DNA of 64,000 nucleotides, taken from Tetragonia tetragonoides (Eukaryota; Streptophyta; Magnoliopsida; Caryophyllales; Aizoaceae). The notes beneath the pieces were generated by a model. That model made no database searches. It was given only the letters and a program-made list of their open reading frames with translations, and was not told the origin of the DNA. The position numbers and the translations under genes were made by a program. The stretch is taken from assembly GCA_038025085.1 (NCBI GenBank), contig CM076143.1, positions 12,509,501-12,573,500 of the forward strand. Reading direction: 5' to 3'. Below, piece after piece: positions 10,880-22,298 of this stretch (the stretch's first letter is position 1; each line of letters starts with the position of its first letter).

Positions 10880-12590
10880 ATAGATGTGAATGTGGCTTTG
10901 GTTAAGTATGACTGTCATCACTGGATGGCATTTGTAGCCCTAAATAAAGTAAGCAGTGGCATGAATATTTTTTGATTAATGCCCTGGGCCAATAGAGATT
11001 TTTCACAAAGTGGTTCTCGTTACTAGCCCTGCTGTTGCTTGGATACAAATTATGGGTACTAAATCTGTGATGCATGTGATTGGTTGACCCTATTTCTCTG
11101 AGTAAAACAAACAACTTCTTTTTGTCACAATTGAGAAGACAAGGATATTATCTTCTCATAATAGCTGCGCTTTTTTTTAAAAAAGAAAACCATTGCAGTC
11201 ATCTATCACTAATTCCTTTCCTAATATATGTTGTTAAATTGATCCCTGTTTCTTGAGGCCTCACTTTAAAAAGCTCTTCCTTTATCTGTGATATGAATTC
11301 ATCCAATTTTTTATAATCTTGGCATCCTCAATTTGTCTTTATCAGTGCATGATGGTCATTGCATCAATGATAAAGCTCCTGTTTCATTGGTTTTATGGTG
11401 AACTTTGTGGCTTGGAGCATGTTTCCTTCTGAAGTTATTACCATTAACTGTAGTTAGGTGATTACATGTGTTTCTCCAGGGCACATATAGTACAAACAAA
11501 GGCTGTTACATCAATTCAGCAATGCGAGAAGTATAAGTGAAATAAACAGTAATTGGATGCTAAGAAACAGTAATCTGATGCTAAGAAATGTAGGCCGTGC
11601 CATTCTAATTGCAACAATTTACATACTGTAAACTTTCCTGATTGTCAGGTATATATAAGCCTTGAATTGCATTTTCTTCTCTTCTTACTTCTGACAGTCT
11701 TTAACTACACTTACTGCAGCTTTCCATAATATATTGCACAGTTGTTTCATCAAATATGAAATTAGACTTATCCTACTTTCCTTTTAGAAGCAGGTACAGA
11801 GGAGTTCAAATGAAGTGCCTTTATGTAAACTCGAAAAATATCAATACGGTGGTCCATAATCACATGGCTTGGTAATTAAGCAGAAGAAGCCATTTTGTCA
11901 GCTCAAGGGTCGTCCCTGTCAGTCTTCTGAAAAACTCCAAGAGACAACCATGCATAAACGTATGGATCTTGTGAATTGGCCATTTTATGGGTTTCATGCG
12001 CATCTTCAGACTAGATATACAACTTGTTTCCTTCATCTCACTGCATGAGTAAGCTGGACACTACCAGAGAAAATACGAACTAATTAAATATAATTTCCAA
12101 TTGTCTCCCATAATCACCATGTGTTATTATGGAGAGACTACATGTTTGTCATTAAGCATTAGATTTTCTTAGATATAATGACTTCATTGTCTGGCAAACT
12201 ATCTAATTTACTTTTCTGACCAATGATTGTTTACAGATGGGTGTTCGAAAGACATGGTTGTTGCACAATGGGAAGAAAGTTGCTTTACAAATTGCGCACT
12301 TCTCCAATACACCACCAATTGAGATTATCATGACGTGTTTCTAGTTCTGCAGCCATCATGGGTCATGAACAAATGCATCATTAATTCATTATGGATTCAG
12401 GTACGTGTTTCCACGAGTAAGCAGTAGGCAAGGATACGGATATGGACTCGCAGCCAATGGTTACAGGGTAAATCTGTCCATATGTCTTCTCTGGATATAA
12501 AGAAGCATGGGAGATGAGATGTCACTATTGTAGTATTGCGTCGCATTGTTGTCCATAGGCTTTGTTGGATATGGTTGATTGAATTACTTT
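10880..12590. repeat. duplicated 5' flank, copy 2 of germin-like unit
   Basis: Collinear with 9300-10834 with small indels, and at its far end with 14870-15035 ('actcgcagccaatgg' in both). The TATA box of the other copies is decayed to 'ctaaataaag' near 10940. No gene is seen. Confidence 0.8.
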
Positions 12591-12831
12591 GTAGTCATCA
12601 TTGGTGATTAGTAGACAAGAGTTTTTTTTCCAGAAAGAAACTATTTATTTCATGAAACTGATAGGCAATACAAATACAAAGAATTGAAAACATAATCTTA
12701 TGCTTGATGAGGGAAAACATTATTTTTTTGGTGCTTTGTTTTGCCCCTATTTTACCCTCTCATTCTGAACAGAAACATAACAAAATGAATTGAAATCATT
12801 ACTATTCAAGTTAGAACACAATCTAGATGCA
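12591..12831. other. 3' flank of intact germin-like gene
   Basis: Downstream of the gene at 12832. 'ctatttattt' at 12641-12650 gives AATAAATAG on the gene strand, a possible polyadenylation signal. Confidence 0.4.
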
Positions 12832-13458
12832 TTAATTTGTTCCACCGAGGACACCTTTGAGCTTCTTCACTGTAGCATCATCCAGGAACGTGGTCCCCTC
12901 AACTAGGTCAGATGGCAGGCTGTTTGCAAAGAGAGCAAAATCAGTGATTTGGAGGCCAGGATTTTGGCTGCTGAAGCTAATGTAAACAAGAGCTTTTCCT
13001 CGTCCAACATTGAGTTGGAAGTGAAGTAGGCCTTGTGGGAAAACCATAATATCACCCCTCTTCAGTGTTGTATAGTAGACACCGTTAGCTGAAGATATAA
13101 AACCAGCTTTGATTCTCCCTTGGATCACAATGAGGACTTCTGATGCTCCAGGGTGTGTGTGCATTGGCACAACACCGCCTTTGTCAAAGTCCAATCGTCC
13201 CATCGAAAGGCCTAGACCATTCAACCCAGGAAATTGAGCATCGAATGCTGGAGTGACAGCAGCTTTGATGAGGGCTGAAATGTTGCCAGGGGCACCTAGG
13301 CCAGAGAAAACAAAGTCATTAACTGTGACTTTAGCAACACTTTTGCAAGAGTAGCCTGCTGGTCCACTTGGGAGGCTCAAGTCTCCAACGCAGAAGTCTG
13401 AAACACTGGCGGTGGAGACAGAAAAGAGGAGAGAGAAGATGAAGATAGGGAGCATCAT
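12832..13458 (-). CDS. germin-like protein (ABP19a type), intact
   Basis: A 208-residue secreted cupin and the best-preserved member of the cluster. Signal peptide at about 1-17 (cleavage near STA|SVSDF). C23 and C38 form the conserved Cys pair. Box 1 is HTHPGASE with H100, H102 and E107; box 2 is [16 protein letters not shown] with H146. These are the four ligands of the germin manganese site. An N-glycosylation sequon is at N59 (NIS). The protein ends GVLGGTN, as in the decayed copies. No intron. Two Met codons open the frame (13458, 13455) and the first is used. A TATA box lies about 70 bp upstream. Family members act in the apoplast, in several cases in stress or defence; the exact activity is not predictable. 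Confidence 0.95.
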   Translation of the reverse strand: MMLPIFIFSLLFSVSTASVSDFCVGDLSLPSGPAGYSCKSVAKVTVNDFVFSGLGAPGNISALIKAAVTPAFDAQFPGLNGLGLSMGRLDFDKGGVVPMHTHPGASEVLIVIQGRIKAGFISSANGVYYTTLKRGDIMVFPQGLLHFQLNVGRGKALVYISFSSQNPGLQITDFALFANSLPSDLVEGTTFLDDATVKKLKGVLGGTN

Positions 13459-13499
13459 CTTTGGTGTTGTGGTGGATGTGTTAACAGTGGTTTATTTTG

Positions 13500-15035
13500 G
13501 TAAGTACGATGGCATTTGGGACCCTATATATAGTAAGAGCAGCTGGGATATTCTTCAATCAATATTCTGAACCTGTATCAGAGATTTCTCACAATGTGGT
13601 TCTTGTGATTGGCCCTACTGTTACTAGCATACACAATTTATGGTTTCTGATAGTGTGATGCATGTGGGTGGCCCTAGCTCTCCGAGTAACAACAAGCAAC
13701 ATCTTTTTGACAGAAATACCAAGAGGAGGATATCTTCTCACTATTTAGCAACTAAAATATCATTGAAGCCATTTGTTGCTAATTTAGTTCCGATACTGAT
13801 TAGACTGTTGCATGAGAATTCTGTGCATGTTTTCTTATAAAGCCATTACCAACAGAGATAACTAAGGAATTTACATGTGTTTGTTCTGGGCACTTCTAGC
13901 ACAACAATTGGTGTCAAGGACTGCAATTCAGTCTTGCCAAGAAGTAGAAAACACTTAAACAGATTCCGCGAATGGTTAGCCGTGTGTTTTTGAGTATTTC
14001 ATCTGAATATCTTACCCTTTGTTCTGTGGAATTGCAACAACATATTTACTGTGAAATTGCCTGATTAGTAAGGTGTAACTAAGCCTGGAACTGCATTTTC
14101 TTCTATCCTTACTTCTGAGAGTCATAACTGTAGAGCTTGCAGCTTTCACTGGTAAATGATATAGGTGTTCCATATTCAAGTGAACTGAGGATTTTCTCTG
14201 TAGTTTCTAATACAGGTACTTATTTACTGTAAACTGGAACAAACATACGGAGACGAGTTCAGATGAAATTATCTTCTAACAAAGAAACCGTAAATATGGT
14301 GGTCCACAATCATCACATGCATTGGAATTAAAGCAGAAGAAGCCATTCTGACAGCTGAAGGGTCGTCTTTGCCAATCCTCTGAAAAATTCCAAAAGGCAA
14401 CCAGGCATAAATGAGTGGATGTTATGAATTACCCATTTCCTGGGGTTTCTGCACAACTTGAGACAAGATTAATACTCCATCTCTCTGCGTGAGTCTGCTT
14501 GACACTACCCGAAAAGTAAACTAAAAACGAAAACAAACTTCCAACTGTCATTTCTAATCACCAAATCAAGTGTGATTGGCTACATGTTTTCAGTAATTAC
14601 TATTATGTCGCCTCTTCATTATCTGTCTGAAATTAATCTTCATTATGCAATTCCTGAACATGTTAAAAACTGATGTTTGCTTGAAAGAAAATATTGCTGC
14701 AATGGTGGGAAGAACCTTGCATTGCACAGTTGGGATGAAAATGTAATGCATCGCGTCATATTCAGATTATCATGACGCGTTTCTAGTTCTGCAAACTGTT
14801 ATGGTTATCATGAATTCAGATTATCATTACAAATGCATCATTAGATTCATTAGGGATTAAGTTGTGTTCTGCCAAGTAAGCAACCGCGGATAAGGATATG
14901 AACTCGCAGCCAATGGCTGCAGACTATATCTGTCCATATGTACTCTGTAGAAAGTAGAGTAGAGAAGGATGGACGATGAAAGGTCACTAATGCGTCACAT
15001 TATTGTCCATAGATTTTGTTGGATATTGTTGGTTT
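13500..15035. repeat. duplicated 5' flank, copy 3 of germin-like unit
   Basis: Upstream DNA of the intact gene, related to 10880-12590 but more diverged. Anchors are 'ggtggtccacaatcatcac' near 14299, 'gcagaagaagccatt' near 14332, and the 'actcgcagccaatggctgc' stretch near 14902. No gene is seen. Confidence 0.75.
13524..13532 (-). promoter_or_regulatory. TATA box of germin-like gene 12832-13458
   Basis: 'ctatatata' in the context 'accctatatatagtaag', 66-74 bp upstream of the ATG and conserved with the copy at 9358. Confidence 0.65.
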
Positions 15036-16471
15036 TTTTTTACTACTTCCAAAAATCTCACAAAACTCTGAAAGATTACAGTCCTGGAGGCTCTTAGTAG
15101 GAGATTTGATTCTGTTTGAGCGTTGCTGCGTCGTGACAACAGCAATTTGCTTTAACGATTCCAGACTGGTTATTGGAGTGTTTTATGCTAAGATGAGGAT
15201 GAGGTAGCTGAGGCTGCAATATGTTCATGCACGGATGCCAGCCTGCCACATTCAAGACAAGCAAAAAACTCTAAAATAGATTTTTTTCTTCCTTACACTG
15301 ACATAGGCTTACGTATAAGCTATGAATCTATCTCTCTGCAAAATTAACAACTAAATAAGTGTTTCTGGATTGATTGGTTCTTTTTTTTTTGTTGTGGGAA
15401 AGTCAATGTATGTTTTACAAGCTACGATTCTATATACTCCGTAGCTAATAATCTAGGGCTGATGTTATTGTCACATCAATAAACACTAGTATCAGCTCCA
15501 ATATCAAAAGGTTAGCCTTCTTTATATTTTCATATATGACATAAATGACGAGATTAGTGTTTTATTGTTTAGGAATAACATTGTCCATAATCTATAACAG
15601 ATGGGTATACATAAAACATCATGATTGAGCGTCTTAGTGACTTGCATAAACTCATGTCCATTTAATGGTATTGTTTGAGAGACTTCAAGCTTTAATGGAA
15701 GTATTTTCATTTAAGCGCAATACCTAACTTTATTTAATGAGCCTTTATGCTACTAAGCTTAGCTCTTGCGGAGTTAACTTACGTAAATAACCCAATTGAG
15801 TTCAGTAGTCTAGCTTGTTTCACTAGTTGAAAAGTTAGAGTATTAGTTAAAAATTAGTGAAAATATTTGGAACTCTGTAAAAGGTAACAAAATAGTTGTA
15901 AAAGCGGTCAAACTAGACAATTTGGGAGCAAAGTTAAAAGTTTGTATGCGTAATTAAAACCGGCAAAATATTAAGTTCAATTTCTACCCAAAAAAAACCG
16001 GCAAACGCGTTGTTTGGGTCAACTTTGGTTCATATCTATTTGGATTATTGGTCATAATTGATTCATGAAATGTTCTCGTCAGCTTTGAGCCGGGTCAATT
16101 TGTTCGGATCGCAATCGAGTTTTTGTCAATGATGCTTCTTAAGTTTCCACGAATCAATATTGAGTCTAAAACAATTTGGTTTGTATCGGGTCCATCTGGA
16201 TTTGGGGCAGCTACTTTAGAAGTCGCTCGGATTAGGATCGATTTTCGGGTCTGGTAAATCGTTTAGGCGAGTTTGCCAGGTCTATACACAATGTCTCAAA
16301 ATTAGTTGTAATTGTTGCAGAAAATGAACATAATATGTGAAGCAGTTTTGGTAGATGAAAATTGAAAAACTAGTTCAGAATTAAGATACAGTTGAAATTA
16401 ACAGCAAGTTGAATATTTATAAATATGCCCTAAATATATTTTTAGTTCGAGTTTTCTTTCAATATCTAATA

Positions 16472-16474
<3 letters not shown>
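15036..16474. other. intergenic, no gene seen
   Basis: AT-rich. The part at 15990-16290 has the 'gggtc/gggtt'-rich texture of decayed hAT-like elements such as those at 20862 and 55509, but I could not find matching ends or a target-site duplication. Confidence 0.4.

Positions 16475-16530
<56 letters not shown>
16475..16530. repeat. (TA)n microsatellite
   Basis: TA run of about 27 units, immediately left of a terminal-inverted-repeat element; shorter 'tatatatata' also follows that element at 17635. Confidence 0.95.
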
Positions 16531-16532
<2 letters not shown>

Positions 16533-17620
16533 TACAAACCCCTTTTAGAATACAAACCATCATTAATTACTAAATTCATTAATATTCAAACACAACTTCA
16601 TTAACATAACCTTACAAATTCATTAACATAACCTTATAAATTCATTACATTTTAAGTACAGCTTCATCACTTTTTCTTTTTGCTTTTTTTTTTTTTTGGC
16701 AAATTCATTGTGCTCAAATGCAAATTCATTAGTTAATAATACAGATTTATTAAATTAAAATAGCAGATTCATTAAACTAAACTAGCAGATTCATTAAAAT
16801 TTAAATGTAAATTCATTGAAAAAATTCAACCTTCCCCAACCTCCATCCTCCACTACCTCACCTCCCCACCACCATTGTTACCACCGCCCCAGCGGACCAC
16901 CAACCGCCCCCCCACTGCCACACAACCAACCAGCGAGTCGACCTAGCCCGCAATGCCCCCTCATTCTCTCTCCTCCCCTCACCCTTTCTACACCACTCCA
17001 CCCCCACCACCCTCGAGGTCACCTTCTGCGGCTGACCTCCCTCGTAGTTTCGCCTCCCTCATCGTCACACACCACACCGGACATTTCTCTCTCCTCTCAC
17101 TTACACCAAGCTTTAGTCATCGACCACCGCTTAGTGGCCGGAGACCACTTATCCGAGGTCGGAGACCTTAGATCTGTGGTCTCCGGCCACTAAGCGGTGG
17201 TCGGTAGCCACTTGACTTCTCGATCAACCGACGGCGAAATCGAGGAGAGAGAAACTTTGAGGAAGGAGAGAGAGGGACACTGAATGGAAGAGAGAGAGGG
17301 CTTTGAGGATCGCCGGAGAGATGAGAGATGAGAGAGGAGAGAGAAACTCCATTGAAGATTGCCGGCGAGAGACCATCAGAGAGGTGAGAGAGAGAAGAGG
17401 TGAGGAGAGAGAGTGAGAGAGAAAGGCATCTGATATCAATTTATCAAACATCGATTGTTAACTGCCATTGCCAGATGATTTTGACACACAAAATGACCTG
17501 CATAACTCTGACTTTTCAATTATTTTCCAGCGCGTCCCTTTTCTTCCTAAAGAAAATCTGAGCCGTAAATTTGATGGCTAGGATTGGTTTGTACGGTTTG
17601 TATTTTAAAGGGGGTTTGTA
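16531..17620. mobile_element. non-autonomous TIR element next to a TA tract
   Basis: Left end 'tacaaaccccttttagaata' at 16533; the right end at 17620, read inverted, is 'tacaaaccccctttaaaata'. The similarity continues to give about 26 bp of imperfect TIR. Both ends abut TA-rich sequence. The inside has a run of 'cattaa' words, a C-rich stretch (16830-17100), a perfect hairpin (17121-17203) and a GAGA-rich stretch. Open frames inside (16816-17193 plus, 17224-17451 minus) are low-complexity and not called. No transposase is present and the superfamily was not determined. Confidence 0.55.
17121..17203. repeat. perfect 28-bp inverted repeat with 27-nt loop
   Basis: Arms 17121-17148 and 17176-17203 are exact reverse complements (start 'cgaccaccgcttagtggccg'). 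The loop is 17149-17175. GC content is much higher than in the surroundings. In RNA this would form a very stable stem. Confidence 0.95.
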
Positions 17621-17631
17621 TAGGAGCCTCC

Positions 17632-19276
17632 ACCTATATATATAAGTGAATGTTGTTAATTGCTAGATTGACAAATAAGCATGCTATGTTGGCATAACAC
17701 CTTAACTTAAGTGACACATAAGCATTCTGTAATTGATTGGAAAACCTATTACATACACTTGGGTCGTCCAATTTTCCATTATTTTGCATTAATATATATA
17801 GAGATTATAGTCTTGCTTCAACGTAGATAACTTTTAAGTAATTAATGCTTTCATCTAGGTTCATGTATGGCAGTATGAGTATTTAGGGGAATTTAAAGTG
17901 TTAGTCATATATGAGTATTTCCTATGTGGCAGGTTCCCAATTATGATAATTTCCTAATACTTATACGGGGAATAATATCACCATGATTTTAATATTTCTA
18001 CACATAAGATTAACCACAAATTGGAGAGCACAATAGATTAAGAAACGTTTTCAAATACTTTTTCTATGGTTTTATTTTTGAAAGATTAGATAAAAAAGAT
18101 GTATAACATCAATACCAACGTGCATAATTATTTTGGCGAATATTTTTTTTACACCGTGTGTGAATGTTACAAAATAATATTAGTGAAGAATATGAATTTA
18201 TGGGTAAGTATATAAGTAGCTTTTTATCGGGTAGAAAAAATACGAAGTTTGATTTGTTTTCATTTAAAAAAAGAGAAGAAACATATGTTTATCAAGTTCA
18301 CTATCCTATTCAGTAGTATCTTAACTTTCCAAATTATAACAGAAGTATCTTTTTTTGGTAAGTAACTATAATACACGTATTTTTACATAAATTATGCAAC
18401 GCACGGGAATGTTACCCGATTGACAATGTAGACTTTGACACATAATTTTTTTTTTTAAAAAAAAAGAAACATATGTTTATCAAGTTCACTATCCTATTCA
18501 GTAGTATCTTAACTTTCCAAATTATAACAGAAGTATCTTTTTTTGGTAAGTAACTATAATACACGTATTTTTACATAAATTATGCAACGCACGGGAATGT
18601 TACCCGATTGACAATGTAGACTTTGACACATAATTTTTTTTAAAAAAAAAAGAAACATATGTTTATCAAGTTCACTATCTTATTTAGTAGTATCTCGACT
18701 TTCCTCATTATAACACAAGTATCTTTTTTTTTTGGTGAGTAGTTGTAACACAAGTACTTTACATAAGTTTTGCAACGCACGGGAATGTTACTCGATTGAC
18801 ACGTAGACTTTTACACATAAGTAAATGTGCACTCTTGCTAGATTGACACGCAGACTTTGACAAATAAGCAAATATTGACATGTCATCAAACACTTTAGGT
18901 GCATGTATCTTCTATTAATACTATTTAATTCTTATTTTAATGTCATTAGTTCCAATGAAAATTCATTTCGTCTATTATGTCTATTAGGGAATATATCTAA
19001 TAAATTTTTGCATTAATAAATCAATAACATAAAAAAGAGTTTTTAGATGAAACTAATGAATATATTTATATAAAATTGTACATCGCACGGGGCATGCAAT
19101 TAGAATTAAACAGCAAAGCAAGAAAGTTGATTTGAGTATAGAGAGGAAGAGGTCCATAGGTTAGGAATTTTGTAGCAAGATGTGACATAGGCGAAAATTC
19201 GTTGCAAGTTTGTACCAATGAAAATGTTTTAGTTGTTATTAACACGGAACCGTGCATCGCACGAGAATGTAACTAG
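17632..19276 (+). mobile_element. Helitron-like element
   Basis: The right end has the Helitron 3' signature: a short hairpin (cgtgc-atc-gcacg, 19251-19263) followed ten bases later by CTAG (19273-19276) and then T. The left end 'ctatatatataagtgaatg' near 17632 resembles Helitron 5' termini. No Rep/helicase ORF is present, so it would be non-autonomous. Similar hairpin words ('gcaacgcacggg', 'catcgcacgggg') recur at about 18395, 18585, 18772 and 19081, suggesting nested or repeated 3' ends. Confidence 0.4.
18281..18815. repeat. tandem repeat, three copies of about 187 bp
   Basis: Copies begin at 18281, 18469 and 18655 with 'acatatgtttatcaagttca'. Copies 1 and 2 are nearly identical; copy 3 is clearly diverged and ends near 18815. 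Each carries the 'gcaacgcacggg' hairpin half and 'ttgaca' words of the surrounding Helitron-like element. Confidence 0.9.
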
Positions 19277-19277
19277 T

Positions 19278-20515
19278 ATATATATAAAAGTGGATCATGC
19301 ACGCTGCTGCATTGACAGTGTCATGCCACGTCAACTTATCCAGTCAGCATCATATCCAGTAATTAATGTTATGTCCCATAATTAATACAATACATGCATG
19401 AACCTTATAATCTAATTTAATGATGATACATGAACATAAACTTCATAAATACGGTACATGAACATAACATAAGTTATACTAAATACTAGGCATAATAAAT
19501 TTAATAAGGGATAACAGTCCACAAATAATTAATTTTGTATTGGTAATCTTTATACATACATCTCAAATTTCTAAGTGATTTCAAACCTCAGCTTATAGTA
19601 GAAAAGCCATTGTTGGGAAAGTACATTATTAAACACCATGGAGATGGAGAAATATAGTATTGGTAGAATTTGTGAATAAGATAGTTGTAACGATAAATAA
19701 TTTCTTCAATAATTATTTGAATTTTTTTAAAAATAAATAAATAAAAAAGAGAAAATCAACTGATATCTCCACATGGATTTAAACAACAACTGCATAACAA
19801 ATGTATGACGCATAAGAAATTTAACATAAAATATGATGTAAACCTATTATAGTTAAAATGAAAATAAAATATGATGTAAACCAAAGATGGGTAAATAAAA
19901 ACTAATTGTAGAAAGTTATGGATATACGTAAATACATGAAGGTATTCATATATTAATTTGATTAGTATACAGTATGTCAAGATGGTAGTTATGAATCTGA
20001 CACTTAACTATGAAATTCATTTATCCATTTGGATGAAGCAACTATTTCATGTCAAATAAGCAAATTTAAATTACACATTGCTAAAAATAAAAGAAGAGAA
20101 AAAAGAAACATCACACACATCACAATTTTGATTTTGTGTAACTCTATATTACTTGATACTCCCTCCGTTTCAGATAAATGTATACATTTGTTTTTTGAAA
20201 GTCAAAGTTTAAAAACTTTGACCATCAATTTAAGAAAAAAAAATATAAGGATTCACAATGTAAAAGTACTATTGTTAGATTCATTTTCAAAAGTACTTTC
20301 GAAAAATCAAATTTTTAAAAATTTATATCTTCATTTATATACAAATATTCATGGTCAAAGTAGTGCATTGGAGACCATAAAATAGTAAATGTATACATTT
20401 ATCTGAAACAAAGGAAGTATATGCCTAGTTGATAAATCATTCTTAATTAAAAATTAAAGAATATTATTAAAAAATATATTTTCTAATAACAATCTACAAA
20501 CCCGTGCATCATATG
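19278..20515 (+). mobile_element. second Helitron-like element, adjoining the first
   Basis: Starts 'tatatatataaaagtgg' directly after the CTAG end of the preceding element. A degraded 3' signature, 'cccgtgcatcatatgggg' followed by 'ctaat', lies near 20500. A Stowaway-like MITE is nested at 20159-20417. Boundaries are tentative. Confidence 0.25.
20159..20417. mobile_element. Stowaway-like MITE (Tc1/mariner type)
   Basis: Left end 'ctccctccgtttcagataaa'; the right end, inverted, is 'cttcctttgtttcagataaa'. TA flanks both ends (20157-20158 and 20418-20419). The 259-bp AT-rich body has no real gene; the 118-residue frame across it (20029-20385) is not called. Confidence 0.8.
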
Positions 20516-20861
20516 GGGTATACATCTAATTTAGTTACGAAAAATCAAAAAAGTCACCAAAATATTTCTGTCCAAGAATGAACTTTTATTTTCTGGTTTG
20601 GGCTTGACTTGTCCGACACCTCTTAACCCGTTTAAATGGTAAAGATCTCTTGGCCCGGTCATAACATACCGAAAGCCCAAACTGATTGTACCTGTTCCAA
20701 ATTAGAATGGTATTTGGCCAGGGGCAGATTGTTTGTGGGAATTTCAAGACAGATCATAATCTTTGCCGTAAAATCCAACTCCACCACTCATTTAACTTAT
20801 ATTCAGGGAGTTGGATTATCATAATTAAGAACCTACTATTTTTAAAGAAATGGTTTGGAAC
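20516..20861. other. intergenic, no gene seen
   Basis: Short spacer between transposons; no supported feature. Confidence 0.4.
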
Positions 20862-21428
20862 CAGGGATGGCAGGCGGGTATAGATGAATATCGTCCTGCA
20901 TCCGCCCTAGTTAGGGCGGGGATGAGAGAGTGTTAGGTGGGGTTGGGACGGGGATGGGGCAGAGGTGGTTTGCCTTCTTCCCCCAGCGGATACCCGTCGG
21001 AGTCCCGCCCCACCTTATACCCGCTTACCCGCCTCGCCTCATACCCATCTGTCCCGCCTCATACCCACATAAAAATAAAAAATGTAAAATATAAATATAT
21101 AAAATCTTATTTTACCAAATATATAAAATTGTTTAATGCTATTATTTATCAAAAGGCTCAAATTTTTCCTTGCAAATTATCTTAGGGTGAATTTGAGGTA
21201 GATCCAGATGTGGGCTTTGTTTCTTTTCGGGCGGGTATAAAGCGGATATGCATACCCTCCTGATAAATGGAGTGGAGGTGGATACTCGTCGGGTAAGTGG
21301 GGCGGGGGTGAATTTGAGATCTCCAACCCGTGGTGGGAATGGGGCAGGTAGCGAAATCAAAATATCCAAGTGAATATAGGGATGGATCTACCTATATCCA
21401 CTATCGCCCCGCTTCATTACCATCCCTA
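20862..21428. mobile_element. hAT-like non-autonomous element
   Basis: Ends 'cagggatgg' and 'ccatcccta' match the CAGGGATG-type termini of hAT elements. They are flanked by an 8-bp target-site duplication with one mismatch (tttggaac 20854-20861; tttgaaac 21429-21436). The 567-bp interior is rich in 'gggcggg' and 'acccgc' words in opposite orientations. No transposase. Confidence 0.8.
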
Positions 21429-21436
21429 TTTGAAAC

Positions 21437-22126
21437 ATAATGAAGCAAAATTTGTAGCACGAAATGAGCTTTATAGTATGAAACTCTCGGTACAACTTAA
21501 TGTAAAATAGAAATGTGAAATAAAATAGAATAGAAAATGACACAGCACGCATAACAAACAAAATTGCAAAGCAAACGGAAAAAACTTGCACCATAGGCTA
21601 AACGAAATGGATTGCGATTTGTAGACAATGGAAAGATCAATCAAATCATTTTGCTCATAAGTATCACATCTTATATATGTGATTGCTTCATATGAGTTTC
21701 AGTGATTATTTAATTATTTATTTTGATGATAAGGAAATGATAAAACATTAGATATCTCGTAAGTAGACCCGACAAACAGGAAGATTCGGGTCATATCGAT
21801 TTCGAGTCACTATCAGACTGGGTTAATATTGGGTTAAATTTTTTGGGTCATTATTTGGTTTAGTCTCAGATTACTCAACGGTTTGATAAATATTATCTCA
21901 TAACATTCGGGTTCGAATTAACAGTGAGTCGAGTTATTAACATGTCAAATTCGATGGAATTTATAGTAAGTCGGGTTCGAATTTACCAATGAATTAAATC
22001 ACTTTTTGCCAGCTCTAGGAGTCTTAAGGTTCTAATGTCGTACAACAAAAGAAAAAATATAGAGGCAAAATCACAACAAATCAATGTGAATCCACCCGGG
22101 CAACATCTAAACCACCCTTCCCCACC
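21437..22126. other. intergenic upstream of the PPR gene
   Basis: No gene. The part at 21764-22018 has the 'gggttcgaatt'-rich texture of decayed hAT-like elements and ends in 'gccagctcta', but no matching target-site duplication was found. Confidence 0.4.
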
Positions 22127-22135
22127 TATATAAAA
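22127..22135 (+). promoter_or_regulatory. TATA box of PPR gene
   Basis: 'tatataaaa' in 'cacctatataaaacgg', about 165 bp upstream of the ATG at 22299. Confidence 0.55.
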
Positions 22136-22209
22136 CGGTTCGAATTTAAAACCCTTCCCTCCCCAAAATATTTAACATCAAAACAAAAGCGCAACTTTAA
22201 GCAACTGAA

Positions 22210-22227
22210 ATGGCGGAATTGCTTTGA
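22210..22227 (+). promoter_or_regulatory. short upstream ORF in the PPR leader
   Basis: ATG GCG GAA TTG CTT TGA encodes five residues (MAELL) and ends 71 bp before the main ATG. If the transcript starts near the TATA box, scanning ribosomes would meet this ATG first. A role in translation control is inference. Confidence 0.35.
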
Positions 22228-22298
22228 ATCCAAAACCCAGAACTCTGAACCCACATCTCATCTTTAAGATCAACACCCTTAAACCTTTTTCACCCAAA

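Noticed and set aside
16816..17451. Pro/His/Ser-rich frames of 60-125 residues on both strands
   Set aside because: They lie in C/T- and GAGA-rich low-complexity DNA inside a TIR element, with no conserved motif.
18281..18815. CRISPR-like array
   Set aside because: Copies are 187 bp, without short repeats and unique spacers; this is a plant tandem repeat.
20029..20385. 118-residue plus-strand frame
   Set aside because: Runs across a Stowaway-like MITE; Lys/Ile-rich, no motif.
22224..22298. N-terminal extension of the PPR frame
   Set aside because: It starts with TTG, not ATG; the first ATG in frame is 22299 and gives a better presequence.
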